Notes under the pieces: model-generated
Told to the model about the DNA's origin: nothing
The model's database searches: none
The model's input: the letters and a program-made list of their open reading frames with translations, nothing else
Program-made: the position numbers and the translations under genes
In this document: positions 24,560-35,143 of the stretch, piece by piece
Numbering within the stretch: position 1 is the stretch's first letter
Layout: the number at the start of each line of letters is the position of its first letter
From: Hypomesus transpacificus
Lineage: Eukaryota; Chordata; Actinopteri; Osmeriformes; Osmeridae
Direction: 5' to 3'
Length of the DNA stretch: 64,000 nucleotides
NCBI RefSeq assembly: GCF_021917145.1
Contig: NC_061071.1
Location: 3,677,689 to 3,741,688, forward strand

Positions 24560-24900
24560 GTTTGAATTACAGAAATCGTACACATTCACTATGTTGCCAA
24601 TAGTTTGAAGACACCTGTTGAATGTTGAACCTCTCATTCCAAAACAAAGGACATTAACATGGGTTGGTTGCCACTCTGATTCTGTAACTGCCTTCACTCT
24701 TTTGGGAAGTCTTTCCAAAGGACATTGACTCAGGTTTTGCTTCCATTCAGCCACAGGAGCATTGGGGAAAGTTGGGCACTGATGTTGGGTGATTTGACCT
24801 GGCTGACAGAAGGAGTTAGAATGAATCTCAAATGTGTTTGAAAGTGTTTAGGTCAAGGATATGTGTGGGCCAATCATGTTTGTCCACACCAGACTCAACA
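24560..24900 (-). mobile_element. Tc1/mariner-type DNA transposon remnant (3' part)
   Basis: Read on the minus strand, the sequence follows the end of the widespread fish Tc1/mariner element: GTGTGGACAAACATGATTGGCC, then CAACATCAGTGCCC, then a frame ending LERLPKRVKAV, which corresponds to the transposase tail ESLPRRVKAV known from fish. Only about 340 bases are recognisable. The reading frame is interrupted upstream, part of the element is missing and no intact terminal inverted repeats were seen, so it is an old inactive copy. Confidence 0.7.
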
Positions 24901-25296
24901 AAACATGGATGGACTCACAGCAAAGTAACACTATTTAACTCTTTCTATGCCGGGGAAGTCCACATTACAACCTAATTCAAGTTTGCAATAAACAAAGGGA
25001 AGCCACATTCCTAGTTGAATAGTAACAAAAGTAATTATTAAATACTTGGCAGTTTAGTCTATATGAGTGGATGAGTGATCAGGCTGAAGATAACATTGAA
25101 AATTGTTTAAACCTACTCCACAAACTATAATCGCAAATAAAAATGGCATGTGTGCTTGGAGAAAGAAATTGTGAGAGAGCCCCTGTCGGTGGGGAAATTC
25201 TGGAATGTTCTCTCCAGAGGAGGCTCTGGAGCACTGTCTGCATCTTCAGGAGTGCCCCCATCAGTGCTGATTACTCACCCAGTTCTGCCCAGCAAT

Positions 25297-25365
25297 CTCC
25301 TGCATGATATTACATCATATTCATTTAGAAAAAAGCTTTTATCCAAAGCAACACACAAAATAGTG
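25297..25365 (+). repeat. interspersed repeat tail, divergent copy
   Basis: The segment reads ttcatttagaaaaaagcttttatccaaagcaac, a diverged form of the tail seen in the two better copies at 52.8-53.1 kb and 55.1-55.4 kb. Its full extent is unclear; the following 500 bases up to the minisatellite may belong to the same composite repeat. Confidence 0.55.
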
Positions 25366-25888
25366 TATTTAGAAAGTACAGCAGAAAATATATTATCAAA
25401 CGTGTATAGTATTGTAATAGAATTTCAGTGGAGATAGTCAAGCAATGGCCTGAATTCGCCAGGCACAGTACAAAGTAACCACATCTCATCTATGATTAAC
25501 AAAAATAAACTCAATGACAGTCCAACAATAACATCTGAACTTCGATATAACATTGCACAGTGTAGCAAGAACAATTTCGCATTTCAAGCCTGCCACAGAG
25601 ATTCAGATAGTGATGGTGAGCCTTCTTGCTTGGGATGACCTGGCAGGGATGAAAGTAGCTCCATCTTGTCAGGGATCAGTTTCAGGTTCTGGGACGAGAT
25701 CCATGAGGACATGTCAATCTTTGTTTGACTTGGGAAGCAGAGGGTGGGAAGGAGAGAAACAGATGAATGTAGTCAGCACAGCAGTGGTTAGAGAAGCTCG
25801 GTGATTTGATGACCAAGTCAGGTGATCTGGTGACCAAGTCAGGTGATCTGGTGTAGACGGAGAAGAGATGGGGTCTCAGCACAGAGCC

Positions 25889-26118
25889 CTGTAGGTCTCC
25901 TCTAGCGAGGGGACAAGGTGCCCAAGCTGACCCCCTGTGGGTCTCCTCTAGCGAGGGGACAAGGTGCCCAAGCTGACCCCCTGTGGGTCTCCTGTAGTGA
26001 GGGGACAAGGTGCCCAAGCTGACCCCCTGTGGGTCTCCTGTAGTGAGGGGACAAGGTGCCCAAGCTGACCCCCCGTGGGTCTCCTGTAGCGAGGGGACAA
26101 GGTGCCCAAGCTGACCCC
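25889..26118. repeat. 46-bp minisatellite, five copies
   Basis: Five head-to-tail units of exactly 46 bases begin at 25889, 25935, 25981, 26027 and 26073. Each starts CTGTGGGTCTCC or a one-base variant and contains GAGGGGACAAGGTGCCCAAG. Units 1 and 2 share TCTAGCGAG while units 3 and 4 share TGTAGTGAG, so the array grew by stepwise duplication. Just upstream a 23-base unit with gaccaagtcaggtgatctg is also repeated twice. 46 is not divisible by 3, so the open frames across it are not meaningful. Confidence 0.93.
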
Positions 26119-28190
26119 TTGTGGTCCCGCCCCCCTGAAAGGTCCTAGCAAGTAGGTAGGACCTAACCAGGAAAGAATGGTTCTAGCAAAGCCCATTTCA
26201 GCCAGTGTGGAGAACAGAAGCTATTGGTTGTTAAAGACCACACAGGCATTTGCCTTCCTGCCGTAATATGCCATTACAAGCACCAGCTGTTCTCCCTGAG
26301 GGCATTGTCATTGTCCATTTGTACAACATTTGCCCAAGTATCCCCAAGTACACTAGATCCCCAAGTACACTAGATCAACAGAGTACAGAAGAGTGATGTG
26401 GACAAACACCAAAACAAAATCAACAAATAACCGTAGGAAAGTGAGTCATGAGTCATGACAAGCTAAGTGAAACTGTCAGTGATGATTAAAACTGTTACAC
26501 TCATTATTTGATCAATACACTTAAACTAATAACAACAAATAACAACCACATTTACAGATAGATGCATGCGCTGATCATGACTGTCATTTAAAGGAAGTGC
26601 ATGAACTGAACCGTCAGAAAGTGAAATGATCTCATATTAATCCGTTGGGGTGGGGAATTCACACATTCACATCCACTCAGAGTGGGACTGCACTGCTGCC
26701 TTAGATCCTGACACACTGACATTTAAACGTTGTCTCTGACAAACATGCAGCAGTCACACAAGCCTCCCAGGTGGCGCACAGAGGTGCCGGAGCACAGGAA
26801 GAACACAGACTTCAACATGCAGTCATGACAGAGAGCACACAGCACCACCATGTGGTGAAACAAGAGAATAAACGTCTGTGTGGGCATGTGTGTTTGCGTG
26901 TGCGGGGAAGTGGTGTGTGTGTGTGTGGGGGGGGGAGGGGTGGTAACCAAATCATTACACGTAATTCTTTATTTTCTTTATTTTACACGTTCTCAAACAA
27001 CAGGAGTTCACCACAGCTGAGCAACTGTTCACTGCCTACTTAATTAAATGAATTAAATGGCATAGGAAGTATAAAGAGTCTGTCCTTGTAATAGGTTTTG
27101 TGTCGATGATCATCTTTCATATCACTGTCCAAATCAGATACTAAACAGGAAACATAAAGAAACACACAGTGTCAACAACTAAGTAAGAAGGCCCTCCCTA
27201 ACTTGCCTTCATCCTCCCTCTTTCACTCCCTCCTTCCCTCTCTCTTTTTCTTTCCCTCTTTATTGTCTACAGACGCAGAAGCAGGTAAGCAACATAATCT
27301 TTACATTCAAAAAATGTACCTACAAAACCTAAATTTTCCTGACCGTACTGTAATTACAACATGTTAATGAGTCGAAGAGGTTTGAAATAGTCTTTAGCTA
27401 AACACCTTCTGTCCACTCTAAGCTGGCCAAGCCTGTCAATAATACTGATAAGGCTTCACAGAAGCAGTCGGGAAATAGTTGGGCACAAGTGAATATTCCC
27501 TTTGTGGTAATGGTAGAGGTGTAGCAATGAAGGTGTGTGCAACTCTCATTCCTGGCATTCACTTGTGATAGGTGTGGACAAGCCCGCTCTGGAAAAGTGC
27601 GATAAGTAAGTGTATTTAACAATGCAGGTGAAGTATTCTCTTTGAGAAGTGAAAGCTGGTTTTGGTCCTGTACATACATATGGTTGTTGTAAGAACCCAT
27701 GATTAAGCTTATAATTATCAACGGAGGGGAAATAATATTGTATCATTAATAATACAATGTGGAGCAGGGAGCGTGTCACCGCAGTATACTAAGGTATTAG
27801 CTTCAGGCAACAATATGAGTGAAGGCATGTAGTCATGGAAAGTCAAGTGTCATCATTCTTTTCATTGAACATATTGCTGAAGTGAATATTCAAAGTATTC
27901 CTTACATTGAACTCATAGCTGAGGTGTACATTCAACTCACATGTTCAAAAGTGCTCCTCAAATAAATAAAAAACAGAGGAGAAGGAAGATTCTGGTAGAG
28001 TAAGCGGTGTAATTTCATGTCAGTAAGATTGTTCTTAATGTTCCTAATTCAACAACGAACAAAAACGGACTAAACCATTGTGAAAGCGTTTTGATCCTTT
28101 CCTCATGGCAGGATGTTGCCGCAAGTGTCTGGAACCATGCGTGATGTAACTGTTCCCTCTCTTTTCTCAGAAGGTCAACATCTGATAAAA
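26119..28190. other. 5' flank of the GPCR gene, no coding exon seen
   Basis: No protein-like frame was found. A polypyrimidine tract and AG (ctcttttctcag, ending 28170) lie 20 bases before the GPCR start codon, which suggests that an untranslated first exon lies somewhere upstream in this stretch. Its position could not be fixed. A GT-rich and poly-G patch occurs at 26896-26940. Confidence 0.5.
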
Positions 28191-29420
28191 ATGTCTTCAA
28201 GTCCCACCCCATCTTCTTTCACTTTGGATGTCCTTGCCAACTGCTCGTCTCCCCCCGGGCCTAGGCCCAGCCCGGAGGATAGGCAGGCTGAGGCAGGCCG
28301 AGTGGTCCAGATGGTGGCCACCATCCTCATTTTTCTGGTAGGTGTGCCTAAAGCGCCGTTCCTTCACCCTTGTTTGAACTGGTTCGTCAAGATATGTGCA
28401 GGTCCTGGTAATCAATCAAACTGAATCCGATAGAGGTACTCCTTCGAATGTGACACAGATGACTTTGTTTGCTTCCAGGTGGGCATACCCTTGAACGGTC
28501 TGGTGGTGTGGGCGTTGGCGTGGCGAGGCCGTATGGAGCGGCGTGGGAGCAGGGGCGAGAGCAGAGGCGCCAACAGCTTCCGGGTGTATGTGGTCAACTT
28601 GGCCCTGGCAGACCTGGTGCTGCTGTTGAGGACGCCGCTGGCCCTGGGCTACCTGATCAACGGCTACAGCTGGCCCTTTGGCGTCGCTTTCTGCAAGCTG
28701 GTGATCTTCCTGCGCTGCCTGGGCCTCTATGCCGCCGCCTTCTTGCTGTGCGCCGTGGCTCTGGAGCGCTGCCTGTGTCTGCTCCGGCCTGTCTGGGCAA
28801 GTCTCCGGCGACCACGCTGGGCGGTGCCCCTGGCTTGTGGACTCCTGTGGACTCTGGCCACCGCTCTGGCTGCACCCTACTTCCACACTGCCACCTTAAA
28901 GGAGATAAACAGCACCCACCAGTGCTGGGATAGCGACGGAGCCAGCATGGGTCTGTTTGTTACAGAGACGATGGCTGGCTTCCTGCTGCCGCTGCTGGTC
29001 TTCCTGGGGAGTAACGTCGCCGTGCTGCTCTCTGCCAGACAGGCCGACACAGCCACGCCCACTTCCTCATCGTCACCAGCATCCACAGCCAGGATTCTCA
29101 GGCTGTACCGTGTGCTTTTCCTCACGATGCTCCTCTTCCTCACCTGCTGGGTGCCGTACTTCACCTGTCGATTCCTGCGGGCTCTGTCCTATGGGCGGCC
29201 AGAGCTGGCGGGGCTGTACAAAGCCTCGTTGAAGGCCACATATGTCTCTCTGTTCCTGGTCTATTTGAAAAGTGCCCTCAATCCCGTTCTGTACGTGTTC
29301 GCTGCCCGTGGGCTGGGCCGGGCCGTGAAGGCATCCCTCATTTCCACCATCGAGCGGGTGTTTGACGACTCAGAATCCATTCGTAGGAAGTCACTCCGGA
29401 GGGGTAACTCCCAGATCTAG
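28191..29420 (+). CDS. chemoattractant-type class A GPCR (PTGDR2/LTB4R-like)
   Basis: This is a seven-transmembrane receptor of about 362 residues in two coding exons, 28191-28337 and 28479-29420, joined in phase 0 (CTG/gtaggt; cttccag/GTG). The junction falls in TM1 (MVATILIFLVGIPLNG). Visible class A marks are LALAD in TM2 (Asp about 94), the TM3 cysteine (about 121), ERC in place of DRY (145-147), CWVPYF in TM6 and NPVLY in TM7. N-glycosylation sites are at NCS (17-19) and NST in the second extracellular loop. The tail TIERVFDDSES resembles the FPR/PTGDR2 group, while TM1 (VWALAW) and TM5 (ETMAGFLLP) recall leukotriene B4 receptors. These bind lipid or peptide chemoattractants on leukocytes. 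I cannot decide between the subfamilies. The GTG at 28479 is a splice-site codon, not a start. Confidence 0.85.
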
Positions 29421-29853
29421 CAGAACCTAGCTCTGCAAACCGAAAGCCTGAATATTTTGTCCCCTGCGCATTACACCCTGGATTGGACTAAGTTGGCATT
29501 ACTTCTGTGGGTAAATGCCTTTGAAATTCTGCCCTACTGTTCACTGTGACTGGGCTACATTTTGTATTACTGAACAGCTGAGCAGACCAAATGCAATATG
29601 GAATCTCCATAAGCGACATAAGGCACCACATATTGAGTTACTAAAGAAGTGGACATTACACAGGTCAACATAATAGACACAGGTCAACATAATAGACACT
29701 TTATTTCTTTATGTGACACAAAACCAATGTGTTCAGATATTGGCACATTCTGAGCTAGAGAACACTGATTGTGGAAAAAACGACTTTCTGCATTAGTTGG
29801 AAACACTGATGCTCTTTTGCACTATCCATTGGCATTAATGTGTTGGATTAATC

Positions 29854-29859
29854 AATAAA
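29854..29859 (+). terminator. poly(A) signal, GPCR gene
   Basis: AATAAA lies 430 bases past the GPCR stop. A minus-strand AATAAA for the convergent cenpq gene is only about 35 bases further on, so the two transcripts end nearly on top of each other. Confidence 0.6.
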
Positions 29860-29888
29860 GGCAGTATCAAATGTCTATTAAACAAATA

Positions 29889-29894
29889 TTTATT
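29889..29894 (-). terminator. cenpq: candidate poly(A) signal, cenpq
   Basis: Minus-strand AATAAA lies about 290 bases past the cenpq stop codon. It is the nearest canonical signal found on that strand. Confidence 0.5.
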
Positions 29895-30176
29895 TTGTAA
29901 TACTTGTTCCAAATTAAGTAATAAAAAGAGTTAACATGTTTGAAGCCACATACAGACTTGGATGAATGAGACAAGGTATTACCAGATATTCAGTTGATCA
30001 AAGTGAACTAAATACATGTCTAACTTTCAACGTTTGTAATTCCATGTACTATTGGAATGAATTAAAATAATTTATCAAAACGATTGGTGCCCTGGATTGG
30101 TAACTGAATCCAATCTGATCAAATGGAATTGGCAGTCTAAACCCACCATCAGAGGGTTAGGTCACACAGCCCCTGG

Positions 30177-32045
30177 TTAGCCATTGCTATTGGTCAGGTG
30201 TGCAGGAGGAGGCAGGAGATGGTCAGTGTGTCTGTGTACGTGCTTCATCAGAGTCATGGTGTTCTGGATAGGGCCGTTCTGGAGTGCTGTCCCCAGTCGC
30301 AGGGCAGTGGCGCCCCTGTCTGCCTTGGGAATCAGGTCTAGCAGCTTCTCCTGTGGGAATGGGAGGATTAGGTATACCAAGGCCATTTTTTTACTAGTCT
30401 GTGTGAGGTGTTGTATCGTACGGACGATGCTGTACAGTACAGTCATGACATACACGCTATAAACAGTACCCCTCCAACCACATTTGACACGGTGTTTAAC
30501 AACAACTTGTGAACCTACAGGGTCCAAAACAAATATGCCATGATGAAATATTGGAGTTGCTATTCTTAAATATATAGGTTACGCAACAGCCTGTTGAACA
30601 TAGGCTTCGTCAGCAGAATGCCTGGGCAAAATTAATGTTGAAGCATACATTCATGTTGCGGCATACAAGGTGTGAAATGACCTTCCTGTTCCCAGTCTGA
30701 GCAATGACAAGCCACTTCCTTTTCCTCTGAACACTGACTGACAACCCAGATGTTTATCGGTGTTGTGTGTGTGCGCATGTTAGGGCTGAAGAAGCAGACC
30801 CTACCTGTAGGGTTGGTTGGCTGTCTTTACGTGGGGGAAGAGGGGGGAGATTCAGGGCTTCTCTTTGAGACAACAGTACCTTAGATAACAAAACAAGTGT
30901 TTCTTCATTTCTGAAAATACATTATGCGAAGAAGTTATGTGCCTATCTGTACATCTGTGTATGTGTGTTTGTGTGCGTGTGTGTACCTCCTGGGCCGCCT
31001 CGTTCTCTTCCAGTTGCTGTCTCAGTTTACTACACTCGTGGTCCAGGGAGGCTGTTTGTTCCTCCATCTGCTCCAGGGTGTTGACCACAGCTCTCAAGTT
31101 CTCCTTGAGACACATATACACACACACACACACACTTAGAAAGTATATCAGCACAGGAATGGTGCCTCTCCTCTTTGGCCCTTCTCTCACCTCCAGTGTG
31201 GCCAAAGTCTGCTTGCCCTGAGTGGACTTCTTGCTCTCTTCCTGGTGCTGGCGAGAGGCATGAACTATCTCTCCCCGTTTCTGGACAGGAACTGGGAGCT
31301 CCACACAACTGGCAAGGAACCTGGAACAGCGTGCTTACAGATTTAGTGTGTCTGCAGTCTGGGTTTTGCAGATGAATGCGATAGACTGTATGTTTGTGGT
31401 CACTACTTCCATTCTCACCTTTTTTTCAGAGTGTTAAGATGTTTTTGTACTTCCTCTTTCTCAGTCCTTATCCTATCTATAACAGACCTGAAGATGAGGG
31501 TTATCATCAGTCAATTGAGTTATTTGCAAATGTACAATAATGACTCCCTGCACTGGGCACTCAACTCACAGTATGGATAGATCCAACATATTTTCCAAAG
31601 CTGTAATGGAGGATACAGACATGGGCTTCCAATTCTCTTGCCCTTTGACCTTCTTAGAGGCTGAAACTGCAAACAGAAGAAAAGCCAGCACACATTCCAA
31701 ATGAGTCATGAGGATAGATTTGAGGTCACACCCGCTTACCAGCATTTACCTCAGCAGGTCCCCTCTTCACTACCCACCTTTCCTCTTCTGTGGTTTAGTG
31801 TGCTTTACTTGATTGCTGGTCCCTGGCCTCTATTTGATGATGATACACAAACAAATATTTAACACAGTTGCATGTAATATTATTATAAACACAGCAGCTG
31901 TGGGATTTTATTTAAAGATTTTCACTCATGAGGTTCACCGTCTTACCAGAGGGTCTTTCTGATGACGCCGCTTCTCAGCTGGCTCCTTGCTTTTACTGTT
32001 CGGTGCCTGAGACGGGGGTCGTTGAGATCCTCGGGCAGGCTTCAT
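30177..32045 (-). CDS. cenpq: centromere protein Q
   Basis: CENP-Q is a coiled-coil subunit of the CENP-O/P/Q/U/R part of the constitutive centromere network, needed for stable kinetochore-microtubule attachment. Seven coding exons fit in phase: 31947-32045, 31778-31829, 31570-31666, 31419-31487, 31191-31320, 30987-31103 and 30177-30350, giving about 245 residues (human 268). The N-terminus is basic and disordered ([21 protein letters not shown]). The middle holds [10 protein letters not shown] and [14 protein letters not shown], which match the human protein (KEEIQYHLNFLKKR). A coiled coil follows ([15 protein letters not shown] to [13 protein letters not shown]), then the C-terminal motif [11 protein letters not shown], equivalent to KEILALIPNQ. 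Overall identity to human is low, as is normal for this fast-evolving family. The gene runs tail to tail with the GPCR. Confidence 0.85.
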
Positions 32046-32837
32046 TTTAACAGCCAGAAACGCTAGCTCACAGAAAGTTCCGAAATGTAGGCTATGTGTC
32101 GGTTCTAAGATAGCGTAACGCTAGATAGCAAATATTATACAATTCGAGATACCTAGCTACTAGTAGCAAGCTGGCTAACGTTAAAGCGAGTTTGTAAAAA
32201 GGAGGGTTAAATAACCAAAACAGTTAGCGTTAGCTAGCTTAGTAAGACTCACATGTTATGTATCTAAACGCTAAAACTAGCACGTCACATCTCTTCTTTC
32301 AATCAATCGCACTGCAATAGACTTCTCAATACCACAAGTGTGTTGCTGATTATTTGCGAGATATTTGCAAGCTAGTAGCACTAGACCCAGTTTCGCGGTA
32401 AAGTGCAGTTCAATTTTGAAAGGTTGCGCATGCGCGCACAAGTGCGGCTACACATTTTGGACATGGTGAGAATGACAAAACAGTCAAGACAGCACGTTTC
32501 CTTATGCGTCCGTTGATTGGTTGCAGCGCCCCAGCGTCACTAAAAAGTTGAAAAGGTATAAACTTATTTTTTCGTCCCAGAAAACAACGCTCAAATCCCA
32601 AACTCTTTGCCGCACATTTGCTCATCCCCTAGCCTAGATCATATTTACATGGCTCTGTCCTCCCTCAATCCCTGGGACCGTCTGAATACTACCATACTAT
32701 TTAGTATGCAAGAAAAAAAATTGTTATGTACAGTATGCTGAATGTGCATATGTAATAGCACACTTATGATCACTGTGAATCATATACCATTTGTATTACA
32801 ACAATCAAACCACCACCACAATACATTTTTTACATGT
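32046..32837. other. cenpq promoter region and mrpl16 3' flank
   Basis: The cenpq end is moderately GC-rich near 32425 (gcatgcgcgcac). No coding sequence is seen. cenpq and mrpl16 are transcribed in the same direction, with this gap between the start of one and the end of the other. Confidence 0.5.
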
Positions 32838-32843
32838 TTATTT
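32838..32843 (-). terminator. mrpl16: poly(A) signal, mrpl16
   Basis: Minus-strand AATAAA lies about 235 bases past the mrpl16 stop codon and is the first canonical signal on that strand. Confidence 0.55.
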
Positions 32844-33075
32844 TATTTTGTAACAAAACAAAATTGAGCTGGACCAGCTCAGACTCATCGCTACAAATGA
32901 AGATGAACCACGTTCCTGAGACCGGTCTTCTTCCATGGTGGATAGACAAATGTCCACAGATAACAAGTAGCAATAGTTTGACTTTAGTAGTCAAGGGCAG
33001 GTTCTCTGGTATTCCAGAGTCCATTCACGGTCCATCTGTATGTGAATATACATTGTCTTTGCAGGTCTTTGCAAC

Positions 33076-34585
33076 TCAGACCCTCCCAGGGTTGTGAAAC
33101 TTTCCGGTGAAGCGTCCATTGTTTTTCAAGTCGAATGGGCTCAGTACCTTCCTTATGCCCAACATGTTGGAGCGTACGATTTCCTGGAAGGTCCAGGGGT
33201 TCTGGTTGTTCTGCACCATCTCTGCCTCCTCCTTCTTCATGGCTTCCAGGGTTTCCCTGCTCATCACCTAGACGAGAACATAGATATTGGAATGAAGAAG
33301 CGTCTAGACTTAATCCAAATTCTACATCAACAACAAAGAAAAGAAAGAGTAAAAGGAATTTGTCTCCCAAAAGATGGAGATTAACCTCCAACACCACTGA
33401 GCCACTAGACTAATCTTTACCTTGGCAGGAAAGGGCAACTTTTTAGCAACCTCCTTCAGAATAGGCTCTACCTCTCCCAGCTCTAGCCTGCCCCCGACCT
33501 CCACAATCAGGCGGCCATATTTCACTGGGGTGACATAGTGGTCGATAGCTCCCTTGCCCCCACCCATGCGTTGTCCCAGGCCCTTGCGAGTGATGGGCTT
33601 GTAGGGGGAAAAGATGCGCCAGCGGGCAAAAGTGGTGCGGGGATCCATCCGCCGGTTAATAGTCAGACGCATCATCTCCAGGTGGCCCCAGTGGAGGTAC
33701 CCCCCTCCCAAGGCCTGAGCAAAGGGAGAAGAAAGAATGCATCAGCTGTAGTTTGCCTTTTCCAATGATTTGGCATCTGTACCAGCTACCAATATTAAGC
33801 CTTCGCACGCATACATACCACTATGGCATATTGGCCTTTAGAGAAGGTGCTCCCTCCTTTAGTAGGACCCTGGATATCCCGGAGCTTCTTCATCTCCTTC
33901 TTGGCCTTCTTCAAGTTAGGCACCTTGTTCATGAACTTGAGTTTGGGTCGTTCAGGCAGCACTACATCTAGATGAGGAAGGAGAAAAGGGTCATGGGTTT
34001 GGCCCAGAGTCCAGAGAAATGAAGCAAAAAATAAAGAGTGCAAACCTTGACTGGCATTGCAATTCACGGAACGTAAGAACAAAGAACGTACCATGATGAG
34101 TCTGTTTTTACCAACGTGTTGCCCATATTTCTCGTAATAGGATAATGATATAAGGTGCTCGCTGTATCTAATATACACTTAGATTTACTGTGAGTAAATG
34201 GGTGGGAGGGACAGGGACCAATGAAGCTTGATTAGTAAAGTGTAGATTACCGCTGTAGTCAGGTGGAATCTCGTACGTCTTCATCCCGACCGAGAGAACC
34301 TTCACGTGATTATGCAGACCACCTGTACAATGTGTGACACAATATGCAGATACACCAACCACACTTTTAGAACACATTCCCAAAATATAGTATTCATTTT
34401 ATCATGTCGGTTAACAGTAACTGTATCGTTAGCCTAGTTGACTTTGGTTAAGTACAAGCTGGTTAGTAGTTCTAACGTTATAAGCGTTAACATTGACTAG
34501 ACTTGAGATTACTACCTTGGAGCCCCGCAATCCTACCAGCTGTATTGGTCACTCCGCAAATTGCGGATTTGATCAAGGAAATCAT
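33076..34585 (-). CDS. mrpl16: mitochondrial ribosomal protein L16
   Basis: This is a large-subunit protein of the mitochondrial ribosome, homologous to bacterial L16, placed near the tRNA-binding sites and peptidyl-transferase centre. Five exons fit in phase: 34516-34585, 34251-34322, 33819-33967, 33421-33714 and 33076-33267, giving about 258 residues (human 251). Landmarks are [56 protein letters not shown] and a terminal FHNPGRV. The N-terminal 40 or so residues are unlike the ribosomal core and serve as the mitochondrial targeting region. The start ATG at 34585 is followed by [10 protein letters not shown]. The gene is divergent with the Arb2-domain gene, 558 bases apart start to start. 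Confidence 0.96.
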
Positions 34586-35143
34586 GTCTTTTCCTTTTTT
34601 TATGTGATAAAATCAGACTACTGTTTAAATTATTATATGAACCATCTCCAGCTAATAACGACTGTTTATAGACAAGAATCACGCATTGTGCAAGGTCGCC
34701 ACCATTCCAAGTACGATCAACATCCGGTACGCTGATAAAACTACGCCGTGTACCAACAATTTCCTAGAAATGCTAACTCCTTTCTAAATGCACGATTAGA
34801 TCTAGTTTTTGTTGAACATTTCAAAGAAAATGATTTATTCAAGACAAAATAGGATTACTTTTCCTTGTTCCTCATGTAATGATACCATATCAAAACAATG
34901 GATTAGCTTACATATTTTGCAAAAGACTTGTCTAGTCTGACTTACTCAACTCTAGTCGGTGATGTGCCAATTTGACCATGGCAGTGGGGTTGGGAAAGTG
35001 ATTGCACATTGTTTTCAGCTTGTTTCAGCTTGCTAAATTGAAGAAATTTTAGCAATAAATAAGTGCCTCAACTTGCTTTCATTTGCATTACGCACAAAAA
35101 GAGTTTAACAGTGCCAATTGTGCTTTGCTTGTCCTTTCTTTAA
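34586..35143. promoter_or_regulatory. shared 5' region of mrpl16 (-) and the Arb2-domain gene (+)
   Basis: The two start codons face away from each other across 558 bases. No TATA box is evident. A polypyrimidine tract and AG (ctttctttaag, ending 35141) just before the downstream ATG leaves open that the plus-strand gene has an untranslated first exon. Confidence 0.45.

Noticed and set aside
28479-28481. GTG as the GPCR start codon
   Set aside because: It follows a splice acceptor, and the upstream exon supplies an ATG, a glycosylated N-terminus and the first half of TM1 in phase.
28416-28886. 156-residue minus-strand frame
   Set aside because: It is antisense to the GPCR coding exon; the plus-strand frame has clear transmembrane helices and receptor motifs.
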